Source of the DNA: Streptomyces longispororuber
Lineage (GTDB): Bacteria; Actinomycetota; Actinomycetes; Streptomycetales; Streptomycetaceae
Length of the DNA stretch: 64,000 nt
Direction of reading: 5' to 3'
Assembly (NCBI RefSeq): GCF_024448165.1
Contig: NZ_JAMOLN010000012.1
Location: 18,956-82,955, forward strand
Each line of letters opens with the position of its first letter. Position 1 is the first letter of the stretch. Positions 17,921 to 26,099 of this stretch are shown here, piece after piece. The notes beneath the pieces were generated by a model. The model searched no databases. It was not told the DNA's origin and saw only the letters and a program-made list of their open reading frames with translations. The position numbers and the translations under genes are program-made.

Positions 17921-18286
17921 TTACGACCGCTGCTGTTTGCCGGTGAAGTAGACGGAGCGCAGCTTGAGGTCCTCGGTGGTGGGGTTGCCGTGCGGGCGCA
18001 GGGTCCAGGAATCGCCCGTGCAGTCGGGCTCCGTGAACACCATCACCCATTCGTCCGTGTCGTTGTGCGGGGCGAAGGCCGGTTCGGAGGAGGCCGGGTC
18101 GGCGGCCTCGGCCACGGGAACACAACCGGGGCCGGCCGGGTCGTGGAGGGTGACCGACTGGGGCTCCCCGTCCATGCCCACGAACCAGTAGGAGAAGTCG
18201 CCGGTCGCGGCGCTCGCGGACGTCGGCAGGGCGATGGCCAGGGCCAGCGCGCCGAAGGCGGCGGCCACAGTGGAACGAAGACGCAT
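17921..18286 (-). CDS. small secreted protein
   Basis: A ~121-residue exported protein. I start at the ATG giving MRLRSTVAAAFGALALAIAL, since GGAG lies about ten bases upstream; an ATG four codons earlier is possible. The Sec signal ends near SASA-ATGDF. The mature ~95 residues contain two Cys (PGC and PDC), probably one disulfide, and several Trp/Phe. No known enzyme motif. It is followed by a strong stem-loop terminator. Such small one-disulfide secreted proteins are common and mostly uncharacterised in Streptomyces. Confidence 0.75.
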   Translation of the reverse strand: MRLRSTVAAAFGALALAIALPTSASAATGDFSYWFVGMDGEPQSVTLHDPAGPGCVPVAEAADPASSEPAFAPHNDTDEWVMVFTEPDCTGDSWTLRPHGNPTTEDLKLRSVYFTGKQQRS

Positions 18287-18485
18287 GCAGAGCTCCATTG
18301 ATCAGTGTGCGGTACCGGGCAAGCCTGTCCCGGTACGGCGGGAGGCAGGGGCAGTCCGCGCCGCGGTCACCCTGATGGACACGCAGGAACGATCTTTCCT
18401 CCGCCATGTGCCCGATGGTGGGGGGAGCTGCGGGCCGGGGAAGTCGCCGGACCCGGGTCATACAGGGGTCATCTAGGCTGGCTCG

Positions 18486-19352
18486 GTGACTGATGAGCAG
18501 GGGCAGGAGCCGGAGCAGGTGCAGCCGTCGGGCGTGTGGGCCACGGCGGTGGGGGTGGCCCGGGTGCGCGCGCGGGAGACCGAGCGCGAGAACGCACTGT
18601 TCCGCGACCCACTGGCACGGGCCTTCGCCACCGCCGGTGGCCTGGGAACCTCCTCACCGCCGCCGCAGCCCGGCGACGAGGTCGAGCGACGCCGCCGCCT
18701 CGGCGTGGCCACCTCCATCGTCATCAGGACGAAGTTCCTCGACGACCTGTTGCGGCAGGCCGCCGCGTCCGGGATCCGACAGGTGGTGCTGCTCGGCGCC
18801 GGTATGGACAGCCGGGCCTTCCGGTTGGACTGGCCCGAGGGCACCCGACTGTTCGAGGTCGACACCGCCGAGCCGCTGGAGTTCAAGGCTTCGGTGCTGC
18901 GCCGGGAGCGGGCCGAGGCGCGTTGCGAGCGGATCACCGTCGCGGTGGATCTGCGGGAAGACTGGCCGGGCGCGCTGATCGCCGCTGGGCACGACCCGGC
19001 GGCGCCGACCGTGTGGATCGCCGAGGGGCTGCTGATCTACCTGTCCGAGGACGCGGTGGAACTGCTGCTGGCCCGGATCAGCGCGCAGTCGGCGCCAGGG
19101 AGCCGGATGGGACTGACGTTGGGCTCGCGCGGCGTGATCGAGCGCTTCGGCACGCGCGCCGAGCCGGGTTCGGCGGCGTCCATGTGGGTCTGGGAGATGC
19201 CCGACGACCCGGTCGCCTGGCTGGCCGGACACGGCTGGGAGGCCTCCAGCCACACCCTGCGCGAACGCGCCGCCGCCTACGGCCGCCCGCTCACCACCAC
19301 GCCGCAGCCCGAGGAGCAGCCCGGCGGACTGATCTCAGCGGTCCGCCGGTAG
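18486..19352 (+). CDS. class I SAM-dependent methyltransferase (TIGR00027/LCMT-like)
   Basis: A 288-residue enzyme starting at GTG 18486. The family signature is clear: WATAVGVARVRARETER at the N-terminus, RTKFLDDLLRQA, then SAM motif I as VVLLGAGMDSRAFRL, EVDTAEPLEFK, and WIAEGLLIYL. These mark the SAM-methyltransferase family TIGR00027, related to leucine carboxyl methyltransferases and to polyketide O-methyltransferases. Actinobacteria carry many copies; substrates are mostly unknown. It is monocistronic, with the second MurG paralogue convergent to it. Confidence 0.9.
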   Translation: MTDEQGQEPEQVQPSGVWATAVGVARVRARETERENALFRDPLARAFATAGGLGTSSPPPQPGDEVERRRRLGVATSIVIRTKFLDDLLRQAAASGIRQVVLLGAGMDSRAFRLDWPEGTRLFEVDTAEPLEFKASVLRRERAEARCERITVAVDLREDWPGALIAAGHDPAAPTVWIAEGLLIYLSEDAVELLLARISAQSAPGSRMGLTLGSRGVIERFGTRAEPGSAASMWVWEMPDDPVAWLAGHGWEASSHTLRERAAAYGRPLTTTPQPEEQPGGLISAVRR

Positions 19353-19465
19353 GACCCGGCAGCCCCAAGGTGAGCACCTGTGCACAGGGAGGTTCATCCG
19401 GTCACGAGGCGCCCGGCGACAACCGCTCGCAGGCTTCCGCCCATCGATCCATAGCCCCCGGCCCC

Positions 19466-20635
19466 CTAACGCCGAGCCACGGACAGCACCAGATCCACCA
19501 GTCGCTCGGCCGCATCCGGGCGGCCGTACGTGCGGGCCTGTGTGGCCATCGCGGCGCGCCGGTCGGGATCAGCCAGCAGCGGGGCGATCGCTTCGCGCAG
19601 CCGCTCCGCCGTCACCTCGCCGATCAGCGCGACGGCCGCTCCCGCCTTCTCCAGATGTGCGGCGTTGTGGGCCTGCTCGTTGCCGGCCGACGTGGCGAGC
19701 GGCACCAGTACCGAGGCCTTGCCCAGCGCGGTCAGTTCGGCGATGGTGCCCGCGCCGCTGCGTGAGAGCACGACATCGGCCAGGGCGAGCACGTCGGGCA
19801 GCTCGGACCCGACGTATGCGGTCAGGTGGTGGCGCGCGGCGAGCTCCGGCGGGAGGGCGGTCGCGGCGCGGCGCAGGTCCTCGACGTGGTCGGGCCCGCA
19901 CTGGTGGATCATGTTCGCGTGGCCCAGCAGCCAGGGCAGCAGGTCACGGACGAGGTGGTTGATCTGCAGCGAGCCCTGTGCGCCGCCGGTCACGTACACG
20001 GTCGGCAGCCGCCGGTCGAAGCCGGCCAGGCCCAACGCCTCGATGGCCTTGTCGCCCTGCCCGGTCAGGACCTCGGGGCGGACCGGGTTTCCGGTGACGA
20101 CCGCCGACCTGCGGACGGATTCGGGCAGCAGCGGCAGCGTCGACTCCGAGGACACCGCGACACCGCTGGCGGCGCCGGCGAGGGTCTTGTTGGCCAGGCC
20201 CAGGCGCACCGTCTGCTCGTGGACGACCAGCGGGACGCGGCACAGCCGGGTCGCCGCGACGCCGACCGGCACCGCGACGTACCCTCCGGTCGCCAACACC
20301 ACGTCGGGTCCGAAGGAGTTGATCGCCCGGCGGGCCTGGAGGACGCCGAGCGGGACCCGGCCCATGTCCGCGACGTTCGCGGGCGACGCCATCTTGATCG
20401 GGTTCTTCGAGCGGCGGATCTTGCCCACGGCGACCGGGGTGAACGCGATCCCCTCCCCCGCCGCGACCCGCTCCTCCAGACTGTCGGCCTTGCCCACCCA
20501 CAGCGTCTCCAGCTCCCGCCCCTCCGCGGCCAGGCGCGCCTGGAGCGTGCGCACCGCGGTCAGCGCGGGGTAGGTGTGGCCACCGGTCCCGCCGCCGGTC
20601 ACGATCAGGCGGAGGGCGGGTTGGTTGCTGCTCAC
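19466..20635 (-). CDS. MurG-like glycosyltransferase (second paralogue)
   Basis: A ~389-residue GT28 enzyme. The GTG at 20635 (VSSNQPALRL) follows GGAG in GGAGCCCACCT, which I take as its RBS; longer in-frame starts exist. Motifs: TGGGTGGHTYPAL near the start, ATGGYVAVPVG, HEQTVRLGLANK (where MurG has HEQN), GNPVRPEV, TGGAQGSLQIN and SRSGAGTIAELTALGKASVLVP with EQAHNA. It should transfer a sugar from a UDP-donor to a lipid or other acceptor. It is only ~40% like the other paralogue by eye and stands alone, so the acceptor may differ from lipid I. Confidence 0.85.
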   Translation of the reverse strand: MSSNQPALRLIVTGGGTGGHTYPALTAVRTLQARLAAEGRELETLWVGKADSLEERVAAGEGIAFTPVAVGKIRRSKNPIKMASPANVADMGRVPLGVLQARRAINSFGPDVVLATGGYVAVPVGVAATRLCRVPLVVHEQTVRLGLANKTLAGAASGVAVSSESTLPLLPESVRRSAVVTGNPVRPEVLTGQGDKAIEALGLAGFDRRLPTVYVTGGAQGSLQINHLVRDLLPWLLGHANMIHQCGPDHVEDLRRAATALPPELAARHHLTAYVGSELPDVLALADVVLSRSGAGTIAELTALGKASVLVPLATSAGNEQAHNAAHLEKAGAAVALIGEVTAERLREAIAPLLADPDRRAAMATQARTYGRPDAAERLVDLVLSVARR

Positions 20636-20876
20636 AGGTGGGCTCCAGTCGCTTTCATGCGTGCACGAGGTCGGGCCTGGAGGCTCGGGCTCCAGATCCA
20701 TGGGGGAGCCTCCCACACGGGACACGGTCCTATCGAGTGCCGAGTCTCGAGTACCCATTTGTCCGGCGTGCGTGGGCCGTTGAGTCTTTGACCGGTGACC
20801 GTTGGCCGGTGATCGCGCTCTGCCCGCGGCAGAACAACGGCCGGACCCGGCCCGACGATCACTACAGTCCCGACTC

Positions 20877-21614
20877 ATGACGACGATGACGACGCGTACG
20901 GTCGAGTATCCCGCCGACGGTCTGACGATGATCGGGCACCTCGCACTCCCGGCCGGTGTCGATCGCCGGCCCGCGGTGCTGGTCGGCCCAGAGGGAACGG
21001 GGCTCAGTGACGTCGAGCGCCGCCGTGCCGATGCTCTCGCCGAACTGGGCTATGTAGCGCTGGCCTTCGACCTTCACGGTGGACGCTATCTGGGTGACCC
21101 CGAGGAGATGCTGGCCCGTTGCATGCCCTTGCTCGCTGATCCCGAGCGGATGAGGGGCATCGGTCATGCTGCGCTCGACGTGTTGCGCAGCGAGCCGCGG
21201 ACCGACCCCGACCGGATCGCCGCCGTCGGCTACGGCACCGGGGGTGCCATCGGGCTGGAGCTCGGACGCGACGGCGTCGACCTGCGCGCGATCGGGACGG
21301 TCAACGCGCTGACCACGGGCCGACCGGGCGAGGCGGAGCGCATTCGCTGCCCCGTGTGGGCCGGGGTCGGGTCGGAGGACCCGATCATGCCGCCCGCGCA
21401 ACGGAACGCGTTCACTGCCGAGATGCAGGCCGCGGGCGTCGACTGGCGCCTCACCGTCTACGGGGGTGCCTTGCACGCCTTCCACCACCCCCCGGTCGAC
21501 CACCCCATGGTCCCCGGCGTCGGCTACCACCCGCAGCACGCGCAGCGAGCCTGGCGCGACGTCGTCGACCTGCTCACCGAGTGCCTGCCCGTGACGTCGG
21601 ACCCTGGGGTATGA
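20877..21614 (+). CDS. dienelactone hydrolase-family protein lacking the nucleophile
   Basis: A 245-residue alpha/beta hydrolase of the DLH group, start ATG 20877. DLH features are present: PEGTGL where the oxyanion region lies, FDLHGGRYLGDPEEM, an acid Asp in GSEDPIMP and a His in HAFHHP. The nucleophile elbow, however, reads GYGTGG with Gly120 where the family has Cys or Ser (GYCFGG). The protein therefore cannot use the standard mechanism and may be non-catalytic or a binding protein. The 3' end overlaps the convergent DUF998 gene by 41 bases. Confidence 0.85.
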   Translation: MTTMTTRTVEYPADGLTMIGHLALPAGVDRRPAVLVGPEGTGLSDVERRRADALAELGYVALAFDLHGGRYLGDPEEMLARCMPLLADPERMRGIGHAALDVLRSEPRTDPDRIAAVGYGTGGAIGLELGRDGVDLRAIGTVNALTTGRPGEAERIRCPVWAGVGSEDPIMPPAQRNAFTAEMQAAGVDWRLTVYGGALHAFHHPPVDHPMVPGVGYHPQHAQRAWRDVVDLLTECLPVTSDPGV

Positions 21615-22260
21615 CCCGGACAGGCATGCGGACGATCGCCCCGACAAGGCCCCGGGCGCCTGCGACCAAAGCCCACAGCAGGAGAGGGAACGCGGCAACC
21701 CTCTCCATGCCTCCCATGCCGAGGCCTAGATAGTGGTGCGCGAGGAACAGCGCCAGAGCCGTGATCGCGGTGACGCCCAGCAGGCCGGTGCCCCACCGCA
21801 GCGGCGGCCCCACCCGCTCCGCCAGGCCGAATCCCGCAAGGACGAGGCCGATGTTGCCCGTTCCCATGATGAGGAGAGCGCCCAGGACGTGCTGGTTCTC
21901 GTTGACGTCCGCAGGGGCCAGTCCCGCCAACACGAATCCCGCGCCGGCACCGGCCAGCAGGATCCGGGCCGCTACGGCGACCTTGCCCCTGCGCCACACG
22001 GCACTCCCGGTCAGCACGACGCCGACGACGAGCAGCACGCCCAGGACGACGAACGAAGCGTTCATCATGCCGTGCTCCGGGGAGCAGACGTAGCGCGGTT
22101 CAGGGTCGGACTGAAGGGCACAGCGGGCGTTTCCCAAGTCACTGATGTTGTTCCGGGCCCAGCTGTACGGTCTCGTCCACGCCGACTCCACCATCGTGTG
22201 CACCACGAAGAACTGCACCACGCCCACGATCCATGCCGCGTACCCCATCCGCGCCTTCAC
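21574..22260 (-). CDS. DUF998 family membrane protein
   Basis: A 228-residue protein with six hydrophobic segments. The first loop holds SWARNNISDLGNARC and CSPEHGMMNASFVVLGVLL, a typical DUF998 signature (N-x-I-S-D-L-G, with H-x-x-M-N). NENQHVLGALLIM follows. The two Cys in the first loop may be disulfide-bonded outside. Function of DUF998 is unknown. It overlaps the DLH-like gene tail-to-tail, and is divergent from the MBL-fold hydrolase gene. Confidence 0.88.
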   Translation of the reverse strand: MKARMGYAAWIVGVVQFFVVHTMVESAWTRPYSWARNNISDLGNARCALQSDPEPRYVCSPEHGMMNASFVVLGVLLVVGVVLTGSAVWRRGKVAVAARILLAGAGAGFVLAGLAPADVNENQHVLGALLIMGTGNIGLVLAGFGLAERVGPPLRWGTGLLGVTAITALALFLAHHYLGLGMGGMERVAAFPLLLWALVAGARGLVGAIVRMPVRVIPQGPTSRAGTR

Positions 22261-22340
22261 CTGTCCGCCTTCCGTCGTGATCGCCGTACGGACAGCCGAT
22301 CATGTGGCGCCGGACGCGGGCACTCCGACAAGCCCCCTGG

Positions 22341-22368
22341 GCCGGGGTGGGGAATGCCCCACCCCGGC
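22341..22368. other. strong GC stem-loop in divergent promoter region
   Basis: GCCGGGGTGGGG (22341-22352) and CCCCACCCCGGC (22357-22368) form a perfect 12-base-pair stem with loop AATG. A second, shorter repeat, GTCGGAG/CTCCGAC, lies at 22409-22430. Both sit between the divergent DUF998 gene (start 22260) and the MBL gene (start 22493), so they are leader or operator structures rather than ordinary gene-end terminators. Confidence 0.45.
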
Positions 22369-22492
22369 TGCGGAGCACAGGAGTTGGTGGGAGGCGGCCC
22401 CACACCCCGGCCACGCGTCGGAGTGGATAAGCTCCGACGTCACCTGCGGTGTCCACACACGTGGCACCCTGCACGAGAGGACCCGCACTTCC

Positions 22493-23269
22493 ATGCCGAG
22501 AGCCCTTCACGATGACGCCGTCGTACGCGTGGCGAATGACGTCTACGCCGTCACGGGCAGCAACACCAACTGGGTGATCGTCAAGGACGGCGACAGCGGG
22601 ACGCTGATCGACACCGGCTATCCCGGCGACCAGGAGGCGGTCCTGACCTCCTTGGAGAAGGTCGGGCTGGACCCGAAGGACGTGTCCGCCGTCCTGGTCA
22701 CGCATGCGCACAACGATCACATCGGTGCCGCCGAGCGGTTGAGCACCGCGTACGGCGTTCCTGTCCTCATGCACGAGGCCGAAGTGCCGCATGCCCGCCG
22801 CGACTTCCTCGACCAGGTGTCCGTCGGGAAGATCCTCGCGAGGGCGTGGCGTCCCGGGGTCCTTCCCTGGGCCGTGCACGCGCTGCGTTCCGGCGGGACC
22901 CGTCACGTCCCGGTCGCCAATCCCGAGGCCTTCCCCACCGTGGGACCCCTCGACCTGCCCGGCTCCCCCGTTCCCGTGCACACGCCGGGACACACGCGTG
23001 GCCACTGCGCCTACCACCTGCCCGCCCACGGAATCCTCGTCACGGGCGACGCCCTGGTGACGGCTCACCCCACGTCGCGCATCCAGGGACCGCAACTACT
23101 GCCGACCATGTTCCACACCAGCCGGGCCGAGGCCCTGGAGTCCCTGGATCTGATCGAGGGCGTCGACGCGGACGTGCTGCTTCCGGGGCACGGGCCCGTC
23201 CACCGCGGCCCGGTCCGGGCGGCTGCCGCGGCGGCTCGCGAGCACGCGGTGGCCCGCCACGGCGGGTGA
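22493..23269 (+). CDS. MBL-fold metallo-hydrolase
   Basis: A 258-residue metallo-beta-lactamase-fold enzyme. The zinc motif is seen as THAHNDHIG at residues ~69-77, with HTPGHTRGHCAYH (~163), the bridging Asp in VTGDALVT (~183) and a last His in LLPGHGPVH. This is the glyoxalase II/quorum-lactonase-like layout. Start ATG 22493 (MPRALHDD) is preceded by GAGAGGACC; a longer upstream frame is not needed. It is followed after 89 bases by an isochorismatase-like gene on the same strand and may be cotranscribed with it. Confidence 0.9.
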   Translation: MPRALHDDAVVRVANDVYAVTGSNTNWVIVKDGDSGTLIDTGYPGDQEAVLTSLEKVGLDPKDVSAVLVTHAHNDHIGAAERLSTAYGVPVLMHEAEVPHARRDFLDQVSVGKILARAWRPGVLPWAVHALRSGGTRHVPVANPEAFPTVGPLDLPGSPVPVHTPGHTRGHCAYHLPAHGILVTGDALVTAHPTSRIQGPQLLPTMFHTSRAEALESLDLIEGVDADVLLPGHGPVHRGPVRAAAAAAREHAVARHGG

Positions 23270-23358
23270 GCCAGGGACTGCGCACCGGGCCCGAGAACCC
23301 GGTTGCCAACAGCACGGCACGGCTGACAACTTGAGCGCGATGAACAGGGAGGTTCCGC

Positions 23359-23922
23359 ATGAGACCGGCGCTGCTGGTGATGGACGTTCAACGTGACATC
23401 GTCGACGCCGTGGACGACGCCGATTCGGGGTACCTGCCGCGCCTGCGGCGGGCCATCGAGGCGGCCAGGTCCGCGGAGATCCCCGTCATCTACGTGGTCA
23501 TCGCCTTTCGCCCGGGCCATCCAGAGGTCGGCACGCGCAACAAGCCACTCGCCGCCATCGCCGGGGCCGGGCTCTACGTCGAAGGTGACACCGGCACCGC
23601 GATCCATCCCGAGGTCGCCCCGGAGCCCGGGGAGGTGGTCGTCACCAAGAGGCGGGCGAGCGCCTTCTCGGGCAGTGACCTCGACATGGTGCTCAGGTCG
23701 GGCGGCATCGACAGTCTCGTCCTCGCCGGCATCGCCACCAGCGCCGTCGTCCTGTCCACCCTCTGCCAGGCCAACGACCTCGACTTCGGTCTCACGGTCC
23801 TCGAGGACGCCTGCCTGGACCCCGACCCCGAACTGCACCGGGTCCTCACTGAGCGGCTGTTCCCGCAATGGGCAGAAGTCCTCAAGGCGGACGACTGGGT
23901 ACGTCGGCTCGGCTCCGAGTGA
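23359..23922 (+). CDS. isochorismatase-family hydrolase, catalytic Cys absent
   Basis: A 187-residue cysteine-hydrolase-fold protein, start ATG 23359 after GGGAGG. The Asp of the triad is in LVMDVQRD (residue 9) and the Lys in VVTKRRASAF. The strand that normally carries the nucleophile in G-x-x-T-x-x-C reads GIATSAVVLST, so Val130 takes the place of Cys. Isochorismatases that lack this Cys exist (for example PhzD), so the protein may still be an ether/vinyl hydrolase, but amidase activity is unlikely. Same strand as the MBL hydrolase upstream. Confidence 0.85.
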   Translation: MRPALLVMDVQRDIVDAVDDADSGYLPRLRRAIEAARSAEIPVIYVVIAFRPGHPEVGTRNKPLAAIAGAGLYVEGDTGTAIHPEVAPEPGEVVVTKRRASAFSGSDLDMVLRSGGIDSLVLAGIATSAVVLSTLCQANDLDFGLTVLEDACLDPDPELHRVLTERLFPQWAEVLKADDWVRRLGSE

Positions 23923-24119
23923 GTTCGTGAAGGTGGTCGTGAGGCCGGCGTCATCCGCCGAACGCGGGGAGCACGAGCCGGTACGTCCCGTAGTCGACGA
24001 GCCCCGCGATCACGCCCACGACCACGAACACGGCGAGGATGCCGAGCCGTTCGCCCACCCCGGTGCAGACGACGGCGTTCGCGGGGTTCCGCGGACGGTA
24101 GGCGACCCGGACCGGCCTG

Positions 24120-24210
24120 CCCTTGTTGTGGCCAGTGATTTGACATGCTCCTCGCCCTGAAGGGCGAGGATTCTGGCCTTCTCTGACGGGTTGCCGTGCC
24201 GCTACGCGGC
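24120..24210 (-). ncRNA. predicted omega (re)RNA 3' part and guide of TnpB
   Basis: By the TnpB rule, the RNA runs from inside tnpB through the end hairpin and into flanking DNA. Here, on the minus strand, the hairpin (24168-24151) is followed by the element end GTCAA at 24144-24140. The first ~20 flanking bases, from 24139 downward, would be the guide; they are DUF3592 codons beginning ATCACTGGCC. The 5' end is not defined by sequence alone. On the other side the sequence before the element is GGGAT, a candidate adjacent motif. Confidence 0.5.
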
Positions 24211-25425
24211 ACGGTTTCCGGTCGGGAATCCATGGCTTCCTGTTTCTTCGCGCTGTGCCGGGATCGCTCCTGGTCTTACCGGCGCTCCGCAGGCCGATGC
24301 CGCCAGTCCGGCGGCCGTCTTGACGTTGATCGCTGCGTTGATGTCCCGGTCGTGGACGGTGCCGCAGGCGCTGCAGGTCCACTCCCGGACGTTGAGGGGT
24401 TTGGGTCCGTCTTTGGTGCCGCAGGTGGAGCAGGTCTGGCTGGTGGGCTCGAACCGGCCGATGATGACCAGGGTGCGGGCGTATCGCCCGGCTTTGTACT
24501 TCAACATGTTCACGAACGACGACCAGCCCGCGTCATGGACGGACTTGGCCAGCCTGGTGCGCGCCAGTCCCGCCACTGACAGGTCCTCCACGGCGATCCC
24601 TTGGTTCTCGGAGATCAGCTTGGTGGAGAGCTGGTGGTGGAACTCACGGCGCGCGTCAGCAACTTTGGCGTGAGCACGGGCGACCTTCAGGCGGGCCTTG
24701 GCCCGGTTCTTCGATCCCTTCTGCTTGCGGGACAGCTCCTTTTGGGCCTTCTTCAGCTTCTTCTCCGCGCGCCGCAGAAAGCGCGGGGAGTCGATCTTCG
24801 TGCCGTCGGACAGGACGGCGAAGTGGGTCAGGCCGAGGTCGATGCCGATAGTGCTCTCGGTCTGTGGCATACGTTCCGCGTCGGCGGCGGGATCGGTGTC
24901 GATGACGAAGGAGGCGAAGAACCGTCCCGCCGCGTCCTTGATCACGGTCACCGAGGACGGTGTGACGGGCAGGGCACGGGACCATTTCACCTTCACCGCA
25001 CCGATCTTCGGCAGGTCCAGACGGCCCGCGTCGGTGATCTTCCAGCGGGCATTCGCGGTGAACCGGATCGACTGCCGGTGATCCTTGCGGGACTTGCAAC
25101 GCGGCGCACCCAGCTGGGGGCCGTTGCGGGTGCCCTTCAGGGAGGCGAAGAAGTTGCGGTAGGCGGCCTCGGCGTCCCGCAGTGACTGCTGCAGGACGAC
25201 AGCGCAGACCTCGCCCAGCCAGGCACGCCCGGCTGTCCGCTTCGCTTCGGTGATCAGCTCCCGGGACAGCTGTCCGGCCGTGGGGAACGGCTGCCCCGCC
25301 CGGCGGGCGCCCTCGCGGGCGTGGACCGCGTCGTTGAACACGACGCGGGCGCACCCGAACGCCTTCGCCAACGCGGCTTGCTGGACGGCGTTCGGGTACA
25401 GGCGGAAGCTGTACCGGAGTTGCAT
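24202..25425 (-). CDS. tnpB: IS605 OrfB / TnpB RNA-guided nuclease
   Basis: A 407-residue TnpB, start ATG 25425 (MQLRYSFRLYPN). It has the N-terminal OrfB helix-turn-helix region and an intact RuvC nuclease: D196 in GIDLGLTHF, E280 in AVEDLSV and D361 in DRDINAAINV. The zinc ribbon CSTCGTKDG...CSACGTVHD lies between. Spacing agrees with the functional ISDra2 enzyme. TnpB cuts DNA complementary to a guide taken from the flank of its own element (omega RNA), next to a short transposon-adjacent motif. The omega RNA would cover the 3' end of this gene and the element end at 24140. The gene looks fully functional although its tnpA partner is shortened. Confidence 0.93.
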   Translation of the reverse strand: MQLRYSFRLYPNAVQQAALAKAFGCARVVFNDAVHAREGARRAGQPFPTAGQLSRELITEAKRTAGRAWLGEVCAVVLQQSLRDAEAAYRNFFASLKGTRNGPQLGAPRCKSRKDHRQSIRFTANARWKITDAGRLDLPKIGAVKVKWSRALPVTPSSVTVIKDAAGRFFASFVIDTDPAADAERMPQTESTIGIDLGLTHFAVLSDGTKIDSPRFLRRAEKKLKKAQKELSRKQKGSKNRAKARLKVARAHAKVADARREFHHQLSTKLISENQGIAVEDLSVAGLARTRLAKSVHDAGWSSFVNMLKYKAGRYARTLVIIGRFEPTSQTCSTCGTKDGPKPLNVREWTCSACGTVHDRDINAAINVKTAAGLAASACGAPVRPGAIPAQREETGSHGFPTGNRAA

Positions 25426-25459
25426 GCCGACCACGCTACATATTTGGGTTATCGGTGAG

Positions 25460-25828
25460 ATGCAGAAGATAGGAACTGGTCGGCACTGCATGTTCGCGAT
25501 GCATGTCCACTTGGTCGTCACCAAGTTCCGACACAGGGTGTTCACCGATGCCCACTCGGACTTCGAGTGCGAGCTGATGGAGTTCAACGGTGAGGCCAAT
25601 CACGTCCACCTGCTGGTGAACTTCCCGCCCAAGGTCGCCGTGACCAAACTGGTCAACTCCCTCAAGGGCGTCTCCTCCCGCCGCCTGCGCCAGGAGTTTC
25701 CCGGCCTGGTGCGCCATTACCGGCGGGCCAACAAGCTCTGGTCCGGGTCCTACTTCGCCGGAACCGTCGGCGGCGCCCCGCTGTCCGTGGTCAGGCAGTA
25801 CATCGAGCAGCAGAACCGGCCGGGGTGA
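25460..25828 (+). CDS. tnpA: IS200-type Y1 transposase TnpA, shortened
   Basis: A 122-residue HUH transposase. Present are the N-terminal RHCMFAMHVHLVVTKFRHRV, the HUH metal motif in NHVHLLVNFPPK, TKLVNSLKGVSSRRLRQEF, and the catalytic Tyr in SVVRQYIEQQ. Between FTDAH and DFECELMEF the usual stretch of about a dozen or more residues that links the first strands is missing, so the protein is shorter than typical family members. The frame is kept, but folding and activity are doubtful. It is divergent from tnpB with a 34-base gap. Confidence 0.8.
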   Translation: MQKIGTGRHCMFAMHVHLVVTKFRHRVFTDAHSDFECELMEFNGEANHVHLLVNFPPKVAVTKLVNSLKGVSSRRLRQEFPGLVRHYRRANKLWSGSYFAGTVGGAPLSVVRQYIEQQNRPG

Positions 25829-26099
25829 GCCGCGCCCGGCTCCGCCGGGACAAGCCTCGCAACGCTCCACGCCGCAGGCGACGTACCTCCGTCCGGCTCC
25901 GCCGGACCAGTAGCGGTGACGCTCCGCGTCACACCGACAGATTCGCTTCACCCCCGGCCTGAAGGCCGGAGCACTGCGCATAGATCCCGGTAGCGGGTCA
26001 CGCCGTCGGTGGCGGTGAAGGCGTGGGGAGTCTCGCCGTCCCGGAAGACCTGCTGCCCGTACACGGTGATGCCGTACCGGGGCAGGTACCACTCCCGCC

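Larger units (their letters stand above)
24140..25983 (-). mobile_element. IS200/IS605 family insertion sequence (tnpB plus shortened tnpA)
   Basis: A 1844-base element in the DUF3592 gene, defined by where the interrupted frame rejoins. The tnpB-proximal end carries CTCGCCCT-GA-AGGGCGAG (24151-24168) and finishes at TTGAC (24140-24144, GTCAA in tnpB orientation). The other end carries CCGGCC-TGAA-GGCCGG (25954-25969). Subterminal hairpins without terminal inverted repeats or a target duplication are the IS605 pattern. tnpB is on the minus strand and tnpA divergent on the plus strand. Bases 25829-25950 hold three more short hairpins (GGCTCCGCC and ACGCTCCGCGT types). Confidence 0.85.

Noticed and set aside
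25829..25980. Series of short GC hairpins, considered as REP-like repeats
   Set aside because: They lie inside the IS605 element near its end and are better explained as its subterminal hairpins.
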